Positions 52,431 to 60,565 of a stretch of 64,000 nt of DNA are shown here, piece by piece. The stretch comes from Photobacterium angustum (GTDB lineage: Bacteria; Pseudomonadota; Gammaproteobacteria; Enterobacterales; Vibrionaceae), in NCBI RefSeq assembly GCF_002954615.1, contig NZ_MSCJ01000001.1:248001-312000 (forward strand). The letters run 5' to 3'. Positions within the stretch are counted from its first letter, which is position 1; each line of letters begins with the position of its first letter. The notes below the pieces were generated by a model. The model saw only the letters and a list, made by a program, of their open reading frames with translations, had not been told where the DNA came from and searched no databases. The position numbers were made by a program, and so were the translations under genes.

Positions 52431-54147
52431 TTGTCTTACGCTAGAACCTGAACAGAGAATCATTAAGCAACTTTTTGAAGCCATCATGTTTGAACAATTG
52501 GTTGAAATTGATGTTGGCTCTGAGAATGGTCACAACACGTTTACTTGGATCATGGCGGAAAAGCATTATCACGTTCGTGGTCATATTGGCGCTTTTGGGC
52601 GTTATCGTTTAGATATTTCAACCTTAACGATTGATGGTCAGCCTCAGCTTATCTCGCAATCTTGGGAAGATATTGTTCGAGACTTGCCCGCCCTTGAGCA
52701 AGTTAAGTTATCTATTATCGAAGAGTTTAAACAAACCTCCAATTTGTGTCGCTGGAATCAAGACAATATTCCAGCTCGTGATTCACGTCGGCAGGCAAGT
52801 TTTATTGAGTTGGAAGCACAACTTGATGAAGGACATCCTTATCACCCATCTTTTAAAGCGCGAACAGGGTTTAACTTTCTTGATCATCAATGTTATGGAC
52901 CTGAAGCTGGGGAATCATTTTGTTTGCACTGGATCGCGATAAAAAGAACACATTTTCGTTCACATTTACCTGATGAGCATGATCGTTTTTGGTCTAGTGA
53001 ATTAGATCAAGATCACTGGCAAACACTGAGTTTTATTTTATCTCAACAGCAAGGAAACTGGCAGGAGTATGCTTTATTGCCTGTTCATCCTTGGCAGTGG
53101 CGTCAATTACACAAAGAAGATTTTCCATCTTTACTTGATCAGAAAATTATTATCGATTTGGGAGAGTTAGGGAACCAATATGTTGCTTCGCAATCGGTCA
53201 GAACTTTACTCAATGTGACGAATAAAGCAAAAGCCAATATCAAATTGCCATTGAATATGGTGAACACCTCTTCTAAGCGGACCTTAGCAGGTTATTCCGT
53301 TTGTTTGGCACCAGAGATATCAACATGGCTTGAAACCATTGTTAGTCAAGACCCTGAGTTGTCAGGATTAGACATCTTAGCCGAATACGCTGGCGGGATT
53401 TATGTACCGTTAGGGAAAACGGTAGAGTGTGATCCTTTAAGTGACCAACTGGCGGTTATTTTTAGAGAAAGCCTAGAAAACAAATTATCACCTGAGCAAA
53501 CGGCGGTACCATTTAATGCGTTGATGATGGTTGAACAAGATGGTCAGCCATTCATTGAGCATTGGATTGATAAATATGGCTTAGTGCCGTGGCTCTCGCA
53601 ACTTATTGAGGTGGCAGTGATCCCAATTTGGCACTTATTGGTCAAGTATGGGGTGGGGACGGAGCCGCACGGACAAAACATGGTATTGGTTCACCGCAAT
53701 GGTTGGCCTGAAAAGATTATTATTCGTGATTTTCATGAAAGTGTTGAATACCACTCTGAGTTCCTTAGTACTGAGTTTCCAGCACCTGATTTAGCATTAT
53801 TAGAACCAACCTTAGCCAAGGCACCTCTAGATATATTTTATGCCATGAGTTCGGTAGAGCTGCTGCGCGAATTAGTGATGGATACCTTATTCATTTATAA
53901 CCTCGTAGAGGTCTCTCACCTTATTGAATGGCATTACGGTGGAACGGAAAGGCAGTTCTGGCAACTGGTTGAGAATAAGCTCGAACAATACAGTGCAGCG
54001 CATCCAGAGCTCGCTGATCGGATCGCTCAACTCGATTATCAATCTACTTCAATTGCAACAGAATCATTATTAGCTCGAAAATTTCAGGCTAAGAAACAAG
54101 AGTGTCACCATATCGTGGCGAATGCGCTTTCGTGCGCTTTTAAATAA
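52417..54147 (+). CDS. asbB: NIS siderophore synthetase, AsbB-like
   Basis: A 576-residue second IucA/IucC-family synthetase. AsbB adds the second spermidine arm to the citrate intermediate. Motifs are DEGHPYHPSFKARTGF, LLPVHPWQWRQL, SQSVRTLLNVT, KLPLNMVNTSSKR and GVGTEPHGQNMVLV with IIRDFHESVEY. These are the ATP- and citrate-binding signatures. RBS AAGGAGG lies just before the ATG, inside asbA. It is translationally coupled both ways in a compact operon. Confidence 0.87.
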   Translation: MPLPNCLTLEPEQRIIKQLFEAIMFEQLVEIDVGSENGHNTFTWIMAEKHYHVRGHIGAFGRYRLDISTLTIDGQPQLISQSWEDIVRDLPALEQVKLSIIEEFKQTSNLCRWNQDNIPARDSRRQASFIELEAQLDEGHPYHPSFKARTGFNFLDHQCYGPEAGESFCLHWIAIKRTHFRSHLPDEHDRFWSSELDQDHWQTLSFILSQQQGNWQEYALLPVHPWQWRQLHKEDFPSLLDQKIIIDLGELGNQYVASQSVRTLLNVTNKAKANIKLPLNMVNTSSKRTLAGYSVCLAPEISTWLETIVSQDPELSGLDILAEYAGGIYVPLGKTVECDPLSDQLAVIFRESLENKLSPEQTAVPFNALMMVEQDGQPFIEHWIDKYGLVPWLSQLIEVAVIPIWHLLVKYGVGTEPHGQNMVLVHRNGWPEKIIIRDFHESVEYHSEFLSTEFPAPDLALLEPTLAKAPLDIFYAMSSVELLRELVMDTLFIYNLVEVSHLIEWHYGGTERQFWQLVENKLEQYSAAHPELADRIAQLDYQSTSIATESLLARKFQAKKQECHHIVANALSCAFK

Positions 54148-54157
54148 TAGGGATATT

Positions 54158-55414
54158 ATGATTTACGTTAATGATGATTATATCGATAGTGCTTTTTTCT
54201 CACAGTGTTTCCAAATATTTTCAGCGCACCCTCAGTTAAAAGATTGTGCAGGAAAACGCGTTGCCGTGTGCCTACAAAATCCTGCTCAGCTGCTGGCGCT
54301 TTGTTTATATTTAAAAAGAAATGGTGGGTCATTTTATCCTATTTTATCCACGACTCCGCGTTTAGCGGCAAAGCGTTTAGCAGACAAAGCAAACTGTCAT
54401 ATCGTTATCTTTGATATTGAGCAGATGGGACTGACGCTAAAAAGAGAAGATAAAGATCAACAAGCGGTTTTAGTACAAACTAGCTCTGGGACAACAGGTG
54501 AGCCGAAAGTGATCACTCGCTCTTGGTCGTCTATTGATGAAGAAATTGAGAGTTATGTGACAACCTTTACTGCACCTCAGTCCATGACCCCTTTAATTGC
54601 ATGTCCAATTACCCACTCTTATGGATTAATTTGTGGCGTACTTGTCGCGCTTAAGCGTGATTTAGTGCCTGTGATCATTACCAACATTAACCCTAAATAC
54701 CTATTGAGAAAATGCTTGGAGAATAGTGGGCACTTACTTTATTCATCGCCAAGTTTACTGCATTCTCTTGTACAACTATATCCAAAACAAGAACTGCTGC
54801 ATGCTGTAATGACGTCAGGAACGGTGCTACCGCAAGCTTGGTTTGAAGCGATAAAGGTACGAAGTCAGTATTTATTCCAGCAATACGGCTGTTCTGAAGC
54901 AGGTTGTATTGCCGTCTGTGAAAATCCTGATTATGCCAATCAAATGGGCTTTCCACTTCCACATTTAAGGGTATCAGCAGGGAGTGATGTAACTTCCCCG
55001 CAAGAGATCATCGTATCCAAAAATAAGCTTGATATTAATACTAAAGATCTTGGATTTTTTGATGTGCAAGGGCAGTTATGTTTCGTTTCCCGTAGCGATG
55101 ACATGATCAATGTTTCTGGGCTGAATGTGTATCCACAAGATGTGGAAAACGTTGTGATGGAATTGGCTGAAATTACAGATGCGGTGGTGTTTAAGCGTGC
55201 CGATGAGTTATCTGGTGAGCGTGTATGTTTGCAGTTTGTGGCAGACACAATGATTGAACCAAGCCGTATTCGTCAATGGTGTGGAACGCGTTTAGCGAAT
55301 CACCAGTTACCCGTTGATATAGAGCAGCGCGAGATTATCGAAAAAGCGGCAAACGGAAAGATAAATCGAAAAGCGCTTTCACAAAGTAGTGTTTCAATTG
55401 CAGCGATTGGTTAA
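54158..55414 (+). CDS. asbC: Aryl-AMP ligase, AsbC-like (3,4-dihydroxybenzoate activation)
   Basis: A 418-residue ANL-superfamily adenylating enzyme. The phosphate loop is TSSGTTGEPK (residues 108-117). A short N-terminal region makes it more compact than most acyl-CoA ligases, in keeping with AsbC. The C-terminal domain has a catalytic-lysine segment (EKAANGKINRKAL). The ATG at 54158 with AGGGAT upstream is the best start; an earlier in-frame ATG overlaps asbB. AsbC adenylates 3,4-dihydroxybenzoate and loads it on AsbD. Confidence 0.84.
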   Translation: MIYVNDDYIDSAFFSQCFQIFSAHPQLKDCAGKRVAVCLQNPAQLLALCLYLKRNGGSFYPILSTTPRLAAKRLADKANCHIVIFDIEQMGLTLKREDKDQQAVLVQTSSGTTGEPKVITRSWSSIDEEIESYVTTFTAPQSMTPLIACPITHSYGLICGVLVALKRDLVPVIITNINPKYLLRKCLENSGHLLYSSPSLLHSLVQLYPKQELLHAVMTSGTVLPQAWFEAIKVRSQYLFQQYGCSEAGCIAVCENPDYANQMGFPLPHLRVSAGSDVTSPQEIIVSKNKLDINTKDLGFFDVQGQLCFVSRSDDMINVSGLNVYPQDVENVVMELAEITDAVVFKRADELSGERVCLQFVADTMIEPSRIRQWCGTRLANHQLPVDIEQREIIEKAANGKINRKALSQSSVSIAAIG

Positions 55415-55423
55415 GGAAGAAAA

Positions 55424-56698
55424 ATGCAGCGCGAAGAAATGATCCAAGCTATCAAAAAAGTGCTTGAAGAAAATATGCAAAATAGCCATATGGCGCTTTT
55501 TAGTCCATCAGCAAAGTTGAATGAAGAGTTGTATTTAGATTCAGTGTTAATACTTCAGCTTATTTTACATTTAGAGCTTGATTTAGGATTGACCGTACCA
55601 GAGCAACATATTACAGCTGCAGATTATGCGACAGTTGCGAGCTTAGCCGACTTTCTATGCCAAGTTAACAATGAGTCAGAGCTCGCACCGAAAGAGCCTG
55701 AGGTTGAATTTGAAGATGTAAAAGTACATTGCTTTGTTAGTTGTGTGTGTGAAGCGTTAAAGAGTAAAGGCATTGATCATCGACCATTTTATTTTGCGGT
55801 ATGGGATGCGACGTTTGATGTAAGTGAGCGCTACCAACTGCAATATCATAGTGACGATATTAATCACCAATTATTTATTGATTGGTACCAACGTTTGTTT
55901 GGTGGCGAGCTTATCGCTTGGTATGACAGTGAGAAAACCAAGCACGCGAATTTAGCCACCATGAGAGCGTTACTTGGTAATAAATCGAATTCAGAGCACT
56001 TGATGGTGATGCTCGATCTTTATCACCTTCCTGAGCGTGAAAATAAATTTAATCAGAACCCATTTCCCCATTACGTTATGTTGACGGAAACAGAGACGCC
56101 AGAGCATTGGATGATGTGGGATCCTGACTTTCGTTGGCAAGGTGAAATTTCACAAGATCGTATTGAAAATGCTATCTCTCAGCCAACCGTTGAGGGAGGG
56201 TATATTTTTAATGAAAATGCTCTGCACGATGCGCCGTTAAATGTGGTGCAAGATTATTTCAAGCTTTGCTTTATTGAAGATAAAAACCCGCTAACAAATG
56301 CCGTTCGTGAAATTATTCAAGCTCACCTTGATGAAACGCAGGGGATTAGTTTGTCTGATCTCCCACTTTCTTTACGTGAATTAAAAGTTATCGCGGTACG
56401 TAAATATGCCTACGAACATGGCTTTGCTTATTTTGGCAGAGCGTTAGGTCAAAGTGATGATGATTTTGAATATTGGTGTGATGTGATTGAAGAATTAATC
56501 CAGACCTATACCAGTATTCAGTATCAAGTAATGAAAATGGCAGAAACCAAAGATCTTAATTTATATACAGGTATTCAATACTTGTTGGATAAGCAAGACA
56601 GAACAGAAAAGCGTATTAAAAAAGGGTTATTTGATATGTATTCCGATTGGTGTGAATTAAACGACTTACCGTGTGATTCTGTTATGGAGGTTTGCTGA
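55424..56698 (+). CDS. asbDE: Fused aryl carrier protein and transferase (AsbD-AsbE fusion)
   Basis: A 424-residue two-domain protein. Residues 1 to about 85 are a phosphopantetheine carrier (ELYLDSVLILQLILHLELDLGL), with the attachment serine Ser40 in LDS. A short linker (NNESELAPKEPEVE) leads into a domain of about 330 residues like AsbE, the protein that transfers 3,4-dihydroxybenzoyl to spermidine. In Bacillus anthracis AsbD (about 90 residues) and AsbE (about 330) are separate proteins, and the sum fits. I see no frameshift or stop at the junction. It is 9 nt after asbC. Confidence 0.8.
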   Translation: MQREEMIQAIKKVLEENMQNSHMALFSPSAKLNEELYLDSVLILQLILHLELDLGLTVPEQHITAADYATVASLADFLCQVNNESELAPKEPEVEFEDVKVHCFVSCVCEALKSKGIDHRPFYFAVWDATFDVSERYQLQYHSDDINHQLFIDWYQRLFGGELIAWYDSEKTKHANLATMRALLGNKSNSEHLMVMLDLYHLPERENKFNQNPFPHYVMLTETETPEHWMMWDPDFRWQGEISQDRIENAISQPTVEGGYIFNENALHDAPLNVVQDYFKLCFIEDKNPLTNAVREIIQAHLDETQGISLSDLPLSLRELKVIAVRKYAYEHGFAYFGRALGQSDDDFEYWCDVIEELIQTYTSIQYQVMKMAETKDLNLYTGIQYLLDKQDRTEKRIKKGLFDMYSDWCELNDLPCDSVMEVC

Positions 56699-56699
56699 T

Positions 56700-57539
56700 A
56701 TGCAATTATCTATTTGTACTATTTCGTTTCGTCATCAATTAATGTCATTAGAACACTTAGCACAATGGGCAAGAAGCCATGATTTTCAAGGTATCGAGCT
56801 TTGGGGGGTACATGCCATAAGTCTGGAGTCACAACCTCAATATGATGCTCAATGGTTAAAGGAAATGGGACTCTCGATTTCGATGCTAAGTGATTACTTA
56901 CCCTTAGTGGGGGATCCAACCGTTACTCAGCAAAAGTGTGCGCATATTTGTAAGTTAGCGAACTATTGGAACACAAATAAAGTACGTACTTTTGCGGGGC
57001 ATCAAGCCAGCGATAAGGTTAATAAAAATGATCGAGAAAAGCTGGTTACAAGACTACGCCATATTTGTGAATACGCGCATCAACAAGGTCTAAATGTACT
57101 TGTTGAAACCCATCCCAATACTTTAGCGGATACGACAGAATCGATTCTGCAGCTTTTAGATGAGGTTTATCATCCGGCTTTAAAAATTAATTTTGACAGC
57201 TTACATGTTTGGGAATCTGGTGCTGATATTAATTATTTCCATAATCAAATTAGTGATTTTGTCGATCATTACCACTTAAAAAATATCGCTTCCCGAGAAT
57301 ATTTAAATGTGTTTTCACCTGATAACGTTTATTCGCCAGCAGGAAGCCGTGAAGGAATGACACCTTTATTTGAAGGGGCATTAGATTATCAACATTTTAT
57401 TGATGGATTATCTCAAAATAAAAATGCAACAGCATCACTTGAGTGGTTTGGTAATAATGTAAAGCAAACCTTAATAAATGACAAAAAGGCATTAGACAAG
57501 TTTAGTAAGAATATAAAACAGGCTGAGTTGCTGTTTTAG
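56700..57539 (+). CDS. asbF: 3-Dehydroshikimate dehydratase, AsbF-like
   Basis: A 279-residue xylose-isomerase-like TIM barrel that makes 3,4-dihydroxybenzoate from 3-dehydroshikimate. The predicted metal ligands are Glu136 (VLVETHPN), Asp166 (INFDSLH), His192 (HYHLKN) and Glu248 (ASLEWFG), which parallel those of B. anthracis AsbF. The length is equal to AsbF (about 280). The ATG at 56700 has GGAGG upstream. It is the last gene of the synthesis operon and supports a 3,4-catecholate product rather than a hydroxamate. Confidence 0.86.
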   Translation: MQLSICTISFRHQLMSLEHLAQWARSHDFQGIELWGVHAISLESQPQYDAQWLKEMGLSISMLSDYLPLVGDPTVTQQKCAHICKLANYWNTNKVRTFAGHQASDKVNKNDREKLVTRLRHICEYAHQQGLNVLVETHPNTLADTTESILQLLDEVYHPALKINFDSLHVWESGADINYFHNQISDFVDHYHLKNIASREYLNVFSPDNVYSPAGSREGMTPLFEGALDYQHFIDGLSQNKNATASLEWFGNNVKQTLINDKKALDKFSKNIKQAELLF

Positions 57540-57600
57540 TTTTAATTTTTATTTAACTTATTTCGATAAATAGTCATTGATTATAAAAAAACGCTCGTAT

Positions 57601-57624
57601 ACTATCAGTTACCTAACTGATAGT
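57601..57624. repeat. Perfect inverted repeat before the regulator gene
   Basis: ACTATCAGTT-ACCT-AACTGATAGT: 10 bp arms with a 4-nt spacer, no mismatch. There is no T run after it, so it is not a plain terminator. It abuts a Fur-like box. It may be an operator or a 3' hairpin of the asb mRNA. Confidence 0.7.
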
Positions 57625-57638
57625 GATAACTATTATCA
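57624..57638. promoter_or_regulatory. Fur box before the regulator gene
   Basis: TGATAAC-T-ATTATCA, 7-1-7, one mismatch to the Fur consensus TGATAAT-N-ATTATCA. It overlaps the end of the inverted repeat. Confidence 0.7.
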
Positions 57639-57670
57639 ATAAAATAACAGATATTTGGCTAGGGATTGGC

Positions 57671-58378
57671 ATGAATATAGATAAGGTCCATCATTCAAGA
57701 ACAATCTTAATTGTGGAACCTGATCATAATTATGGTCAGCAGTTAATTGAACTGTTTTGGCGTGAAGGTTTTGTGATCAAACGTTGTCAATCTGCACTTG
57801 AAGCTGAAAATGTTTATAAAAATGCGACAGTAGATCTTATGCTGGTCTCTAATCAATTACCTGAAATGAAGGGTTTTACGTTTTTAAAACAGTGTCGACA
57901 AGTTTCTCACATTCCTATTGTTTTATTAGCGGATAACTATAGTGATACAGAATGCGTAAACAGTTTTTTCCATGGTGTAGATGATTACATTCCACGTAAA
58001 CAGCCGATTAAGGAAGTCTTGTGTCGTGTTATTGCGATTTTAAGACGTATTCAGCAGCGGCAATTACCGTCAAATAAAACCAAGTTATTAATTGTTGATG
58101 ATTTGAAAATGGATAAGCAAAGCTTAGCGGTAAGTTATAAAGAAACGACATTATCAATGACACCTATTCAATTTAATTTACTTTGGACATTAGCTTTTCA
58201 ACAGAATCAAGTACTGAGTAAAGACTATTTATACCGACAGGTATTGTCACGTGAGTTTAGTTTATATGACCGCAGTTTAGATATGCACTTAAGCCGAGTT
58301 CGGCGAAAATTAGTATCGGCAGGTATGCCTGTTGAGCGACTGAAAACGGCTCATGGCGTTGGTTACAGTTTTAATTAA
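57671..58378 (+). CDS. OmpR-family response regulator with degenerate receiver
   Basis: About 235 residues. The N-terminal receiver domain (TILIVEPDHNYGQQLIELFW on) and C-terminal winged-helix DNA-binding domain (MTPIQFNLLWTLAFQQNQVL, RSLDMHLSRVRRKL, TAHGVGYSF) are clear. The phospho-acceptor Asp is replaced: the LLDxxLP-like motif reads LVSNQLP, giving Ser60. The conserved Thr is Ala87 and the Lys is Arg109. No sensor kinase is adjacent. It is thus likely to act without phosphorylation. The ATG at 57671 with AGGGA upstream fits; a GTG at 57623 lies inside the Fur box. Confidence 0.85.
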   Translation: MNIDKVHHSRTILIVEPDHNYGQQLIELFWREGFVIKRCQSALEAENVYKNATVDLMLVSNQLPEMKGFTFLKQCRQVSHIPIVLLADNYSDTECVNSFFHGVDDYIPRKQPIKEVLCRVIAILRRIQQRQLPSNKTKLLIVDDLKMDKQSLAVSYKETTLSMTPIQFNLLWTLAFQQNQVLSKDYLYRQVLSREFSLYDRSLDMHLSRVRRKLVSAGMPVERLKTAHGVGYSFN

Positions 58379-58382
58379 TATA

Positions 58383-58416
58383 AAAAAAGCTCTTATCTAA
58401 AGGTAAGGGCTTTTTC
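58383..58416 (+). terminator. Terminator after the regulator
   Basis: AAAAAGCTCTTA pairs with TAAGGGCTTTTT (one G-U), followed by Ts. Confidence 0.7.
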
Positions 58417-58488
58417 CATATTTATTAAGTGGTTGTGAAGTTGTAACAATTGTAAAAAGTATTTACATCTTAGTGGTTAGAAGCAAAA

Positions 58489-58508
58489 TAATGATAATTA
58501 TTATCATT
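58489..58508. promoter_or_regulatory. Fur box before the TonB receptor
   Basis: TGATAAT-T-ATTATCA is a perfect 7-1-7 match, inside an even longer palindrome AATAATGATAATTATTATCA. It ends 18 bp before the receptor start codon. Confidence 0.85.
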
Positions 58509-58525
58509 AACAAGTGGAAATTAAG

Positions 58526-60490
58526 ATGTTGAAAGGATGCAAATTCAAGCTGCTACCGACAACGGTTGCTGTCTCAAGTGCGTTGTTTACACAAATTGCG
58601 GTTGCCGACTCAGAAGGTGAACATGAAAAAATGGTTGTAATGGGTAACCCATTACAAGCGACAGAAGTGTTTATTGATTCTGAGCAGCTTGAACGACAAC
58701 AAGCCAACGATATCAATGATATTTTCCGCACAGATCCCGAAGTCAGTATCGGTGGTGGTACTGGCGTTGCTCAAAAGATTTATGTTCGTGGTTTAGAAGA
58801 TAGTCAGCTAAACGTGACTATTGATGGTGCCGTTCAATCAGGCAATATTTTCCACCACCAAGGGCGTTTATCAATAGAACCAGAATTATTGAAACAAGTT
58901 GAAGTTGCGGCGGGTGCTGGACGTGCGACAGATGGTGCGGGTGCACTGGGTGGTGCGATTCGTTTTAAAACCAAAGATGCAGAAGACATGCTGCAGGGTG
59001 ACGAACGTTTTGGTGGCTTAGTGAAGGCGGGCTACTATGATAATACCGAAGGGTATAAAACTAGCGTTAGCGGCTATGGCTATCTTACTGACAACGTAAG
59101 CGTTGTTGCTACTATGGTGTATAGCGATTTAGGCAACTACACAGATGGCGATGGTAACGAGCAGCCGTTTACTGAAGCACAAAACAAAGTTGGTTTTATT
59201 AAGCTTGTTGGTGATATCACTGACGCACAAAAAATTACTTTAAGTTATGATCATCGCGGTGATGAAGCGTATCGTAACTTCCGACCTCATTGGGCGGAAA
59301 GTAGAAAGAACTTCCCGCTTGATCAAGAGATGAACCGAGATACTTTTACGTTGAACTACGGTTTAAATCCTGCTGATAACCCATACCTTGAGCTAGATGT
59401 TACCGCATATAACACTGAAACTGAGCTAAAACACAAGAGTCGTCCAGACGCACCTCGTGAAACAAATAATATCGCGAAAACACACAGCTATGGCGGTGAT
59501 ATTCGTAACACGAGTAGCTTTAACTCGTTTGCAATCACTTATGGTGTTGATTACCGTAAAGATACAACTGATGGCACATTCTTAGCTTATAGCCCTGATA
59601 CTTATGAGTTCAAAGGCACTGTCGCTGGCGTGTATGTACAGAGTGATTTCCGTATTGTTGAGCCGCTACTATTAAGTGTTGGTGGTCGTTACGATACATA
59701 TGAATTAGAAGATTCTTACGGTACAGAAGTCGATCATTCAGGCTTTAGCCCTAATGTTAGCCTAAACTACAGCGTTATACCGGGCTTGAATGTTTATGCC
59801 GGTTACGCAGAAGCTTTCCGTGGCGCACAGATCCCTGATTCATTTATGACTGATATTGAGTTAGATCCAAACCGTAAAGCAGAGCGAGCACATAATACTG
59901 AGGTGGGTGCGAGCTGGGTAAACGGCGGTCTTAATTTATCTGCAACAGCGTACATTAATAAAATTGACGATGTGGTCGGTAAAAGTGCGAAAAACCAAGG
60001 CGACTTAGAAACCAAAGGCTTCACTGCGCGTGCTGGCTACACCTTCAATGATTTAAGTATGTCATTAAGCTTCAACCACTCTCGCTCAGATCTTGATGGT
60101 CAACGTTTAATTGATGAAAACTTTGGTATCGGTACCTCTACGGGTGATACATGGGTTGCGGATATTAATTACTATGTACTTGATAACTTGTTAATTGGTT
60201 ATACAGGTCGTTATGTTGATCGTCTTGACGATGCTGTAGAAGTGGTTGAAATCTATAAAGGTGAAGAGTACGTCACTAACTACAGTGAAAAGCCAGGTTA
60301 TGCCGTTCATGATATTTATAGCCAGTGGCAACCACTATCGGGCGAAGAGTTAACGCTCTCGCTGGCAGTTAAAAATCTCTTTGATAAAGATTATCGTGAT
60401 CATGCTAGCTACGGTGATGTAAACGCTATTGCGAGTGCACCACGCGAGCCGGGTCGTGATATCCGCTTTAATGTTGCGTATGCCTTTTAA
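58526..60490 (+). CDS. FrpB/FetA-like TonB-dependent siderophore receptor
   Basis: About 654 residues. A signal peptide (TTVAVSSALFTQIAVA) is followed by a plug domain with DPEVSIGGGTGVAQKIYVRG and IDGAVQSGNIFHHQGRLSI, and a beta-barrel ending in FNVAYAF with the terminal aromatic residue. The plug is most like the FetA/FrpB group of catecholate receptors. Together with the adjacent petrobactin-type genes this suggests uptake of the ferric 3,4-catecholate siderophore. The ATG at 58526 is preferred; a GTG four codons earlier is in frame. Confidence 0.87.
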   Translation: MLKGCKFKLLPTTVAVSSALFTQIAVADSEGEHEKMVVMGNPLQATEVFIDSEQLERQQANDINDIFRTDPEVSIGGGTGVAQKIYVRGLEDSQLNVTIDGAVQSGNIFHHQGRLSIEPELLKQVEVAAGAGRATDGAGALGGAIRFKTKDAEDMLQGDERFGGLVKAGYYDNTEGYKTSVSGYGYLTDNVSVVATMVYSDLGNYTDGDGNEQPFTEAQNKVGFIKLVGDITDAQKITLSYDHRGDEAYRNFRPHWAESRKNFPLDQEMNRDTFTLNYGLNPADNPYLELDVTAYNTETELKHKSRPDAPRETNNIAKTHSYGGDIRNTSSFNSFAITYGVDYRKDTTDGTFLAYSPDTYEFKGTVAGVYVQSDFRIVEPLLLSVGGRYDTYELEDSYGTEVDHSGFSPNVSLNYSVIPGLNVYAGYAEAFRGAQIPDSFMTDIELDPNRKAERAHNTEVGASWVNGGLNLSATAYINKIDDVVGKSAKNQGDLETKGFTARAGYTFNDLSMSLSFNHSRSDLDGQRLIDENFGIGTSTGDTWVADINYYVLDNLLIGYTGRYVDRLDDAVEVVEIYKGEEYVTNYSEKPGYAVHDIYSQWQPLSGEELTLSLAVKNLFDKDYRDHASYGDVNAIASAPREPGRDIRFNVAYAF

Positions 60491-60500
60491 ATAAATGAAC

Positions 60501-60526
60501 AAGGAGAGACATCTGTCTCTCCTTTT
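60501..60526 (+). terminator. Hairpin after the receptor gene
   Basis: AAGGAGAGAC-ATCT-GTCTCTCCTT followed by TT. It may allow partial read-through to the ABC transporter genes. Confidence 0.75.
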
Positions 60527-60565
60527 GTCGTTTAAGGCTAGGTGAATGTGATCAAAGGGAAAGTT

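Noticed and set aside
50640..54147. Aerobactin or vibrioferrin synthesis as explanation of the two NIS synthetases
   Set aside because: No lysine hydroxylase or acetyltransferase (iucD/iucB) and no pvs-type ATP-grasp or decarboxylase is present. The AMP ligase, carrier protein and dehydroshikimate dehydratase point to a 3,4-catecholate instead.
57623..57670. GTG start at 57623 for the response regulator
   Set aside because: It would place the start codon within the Fur box and inverted repeat and add 16 residues foreign to receiver domains. The ATG at 57671 has a proper ribosome site.
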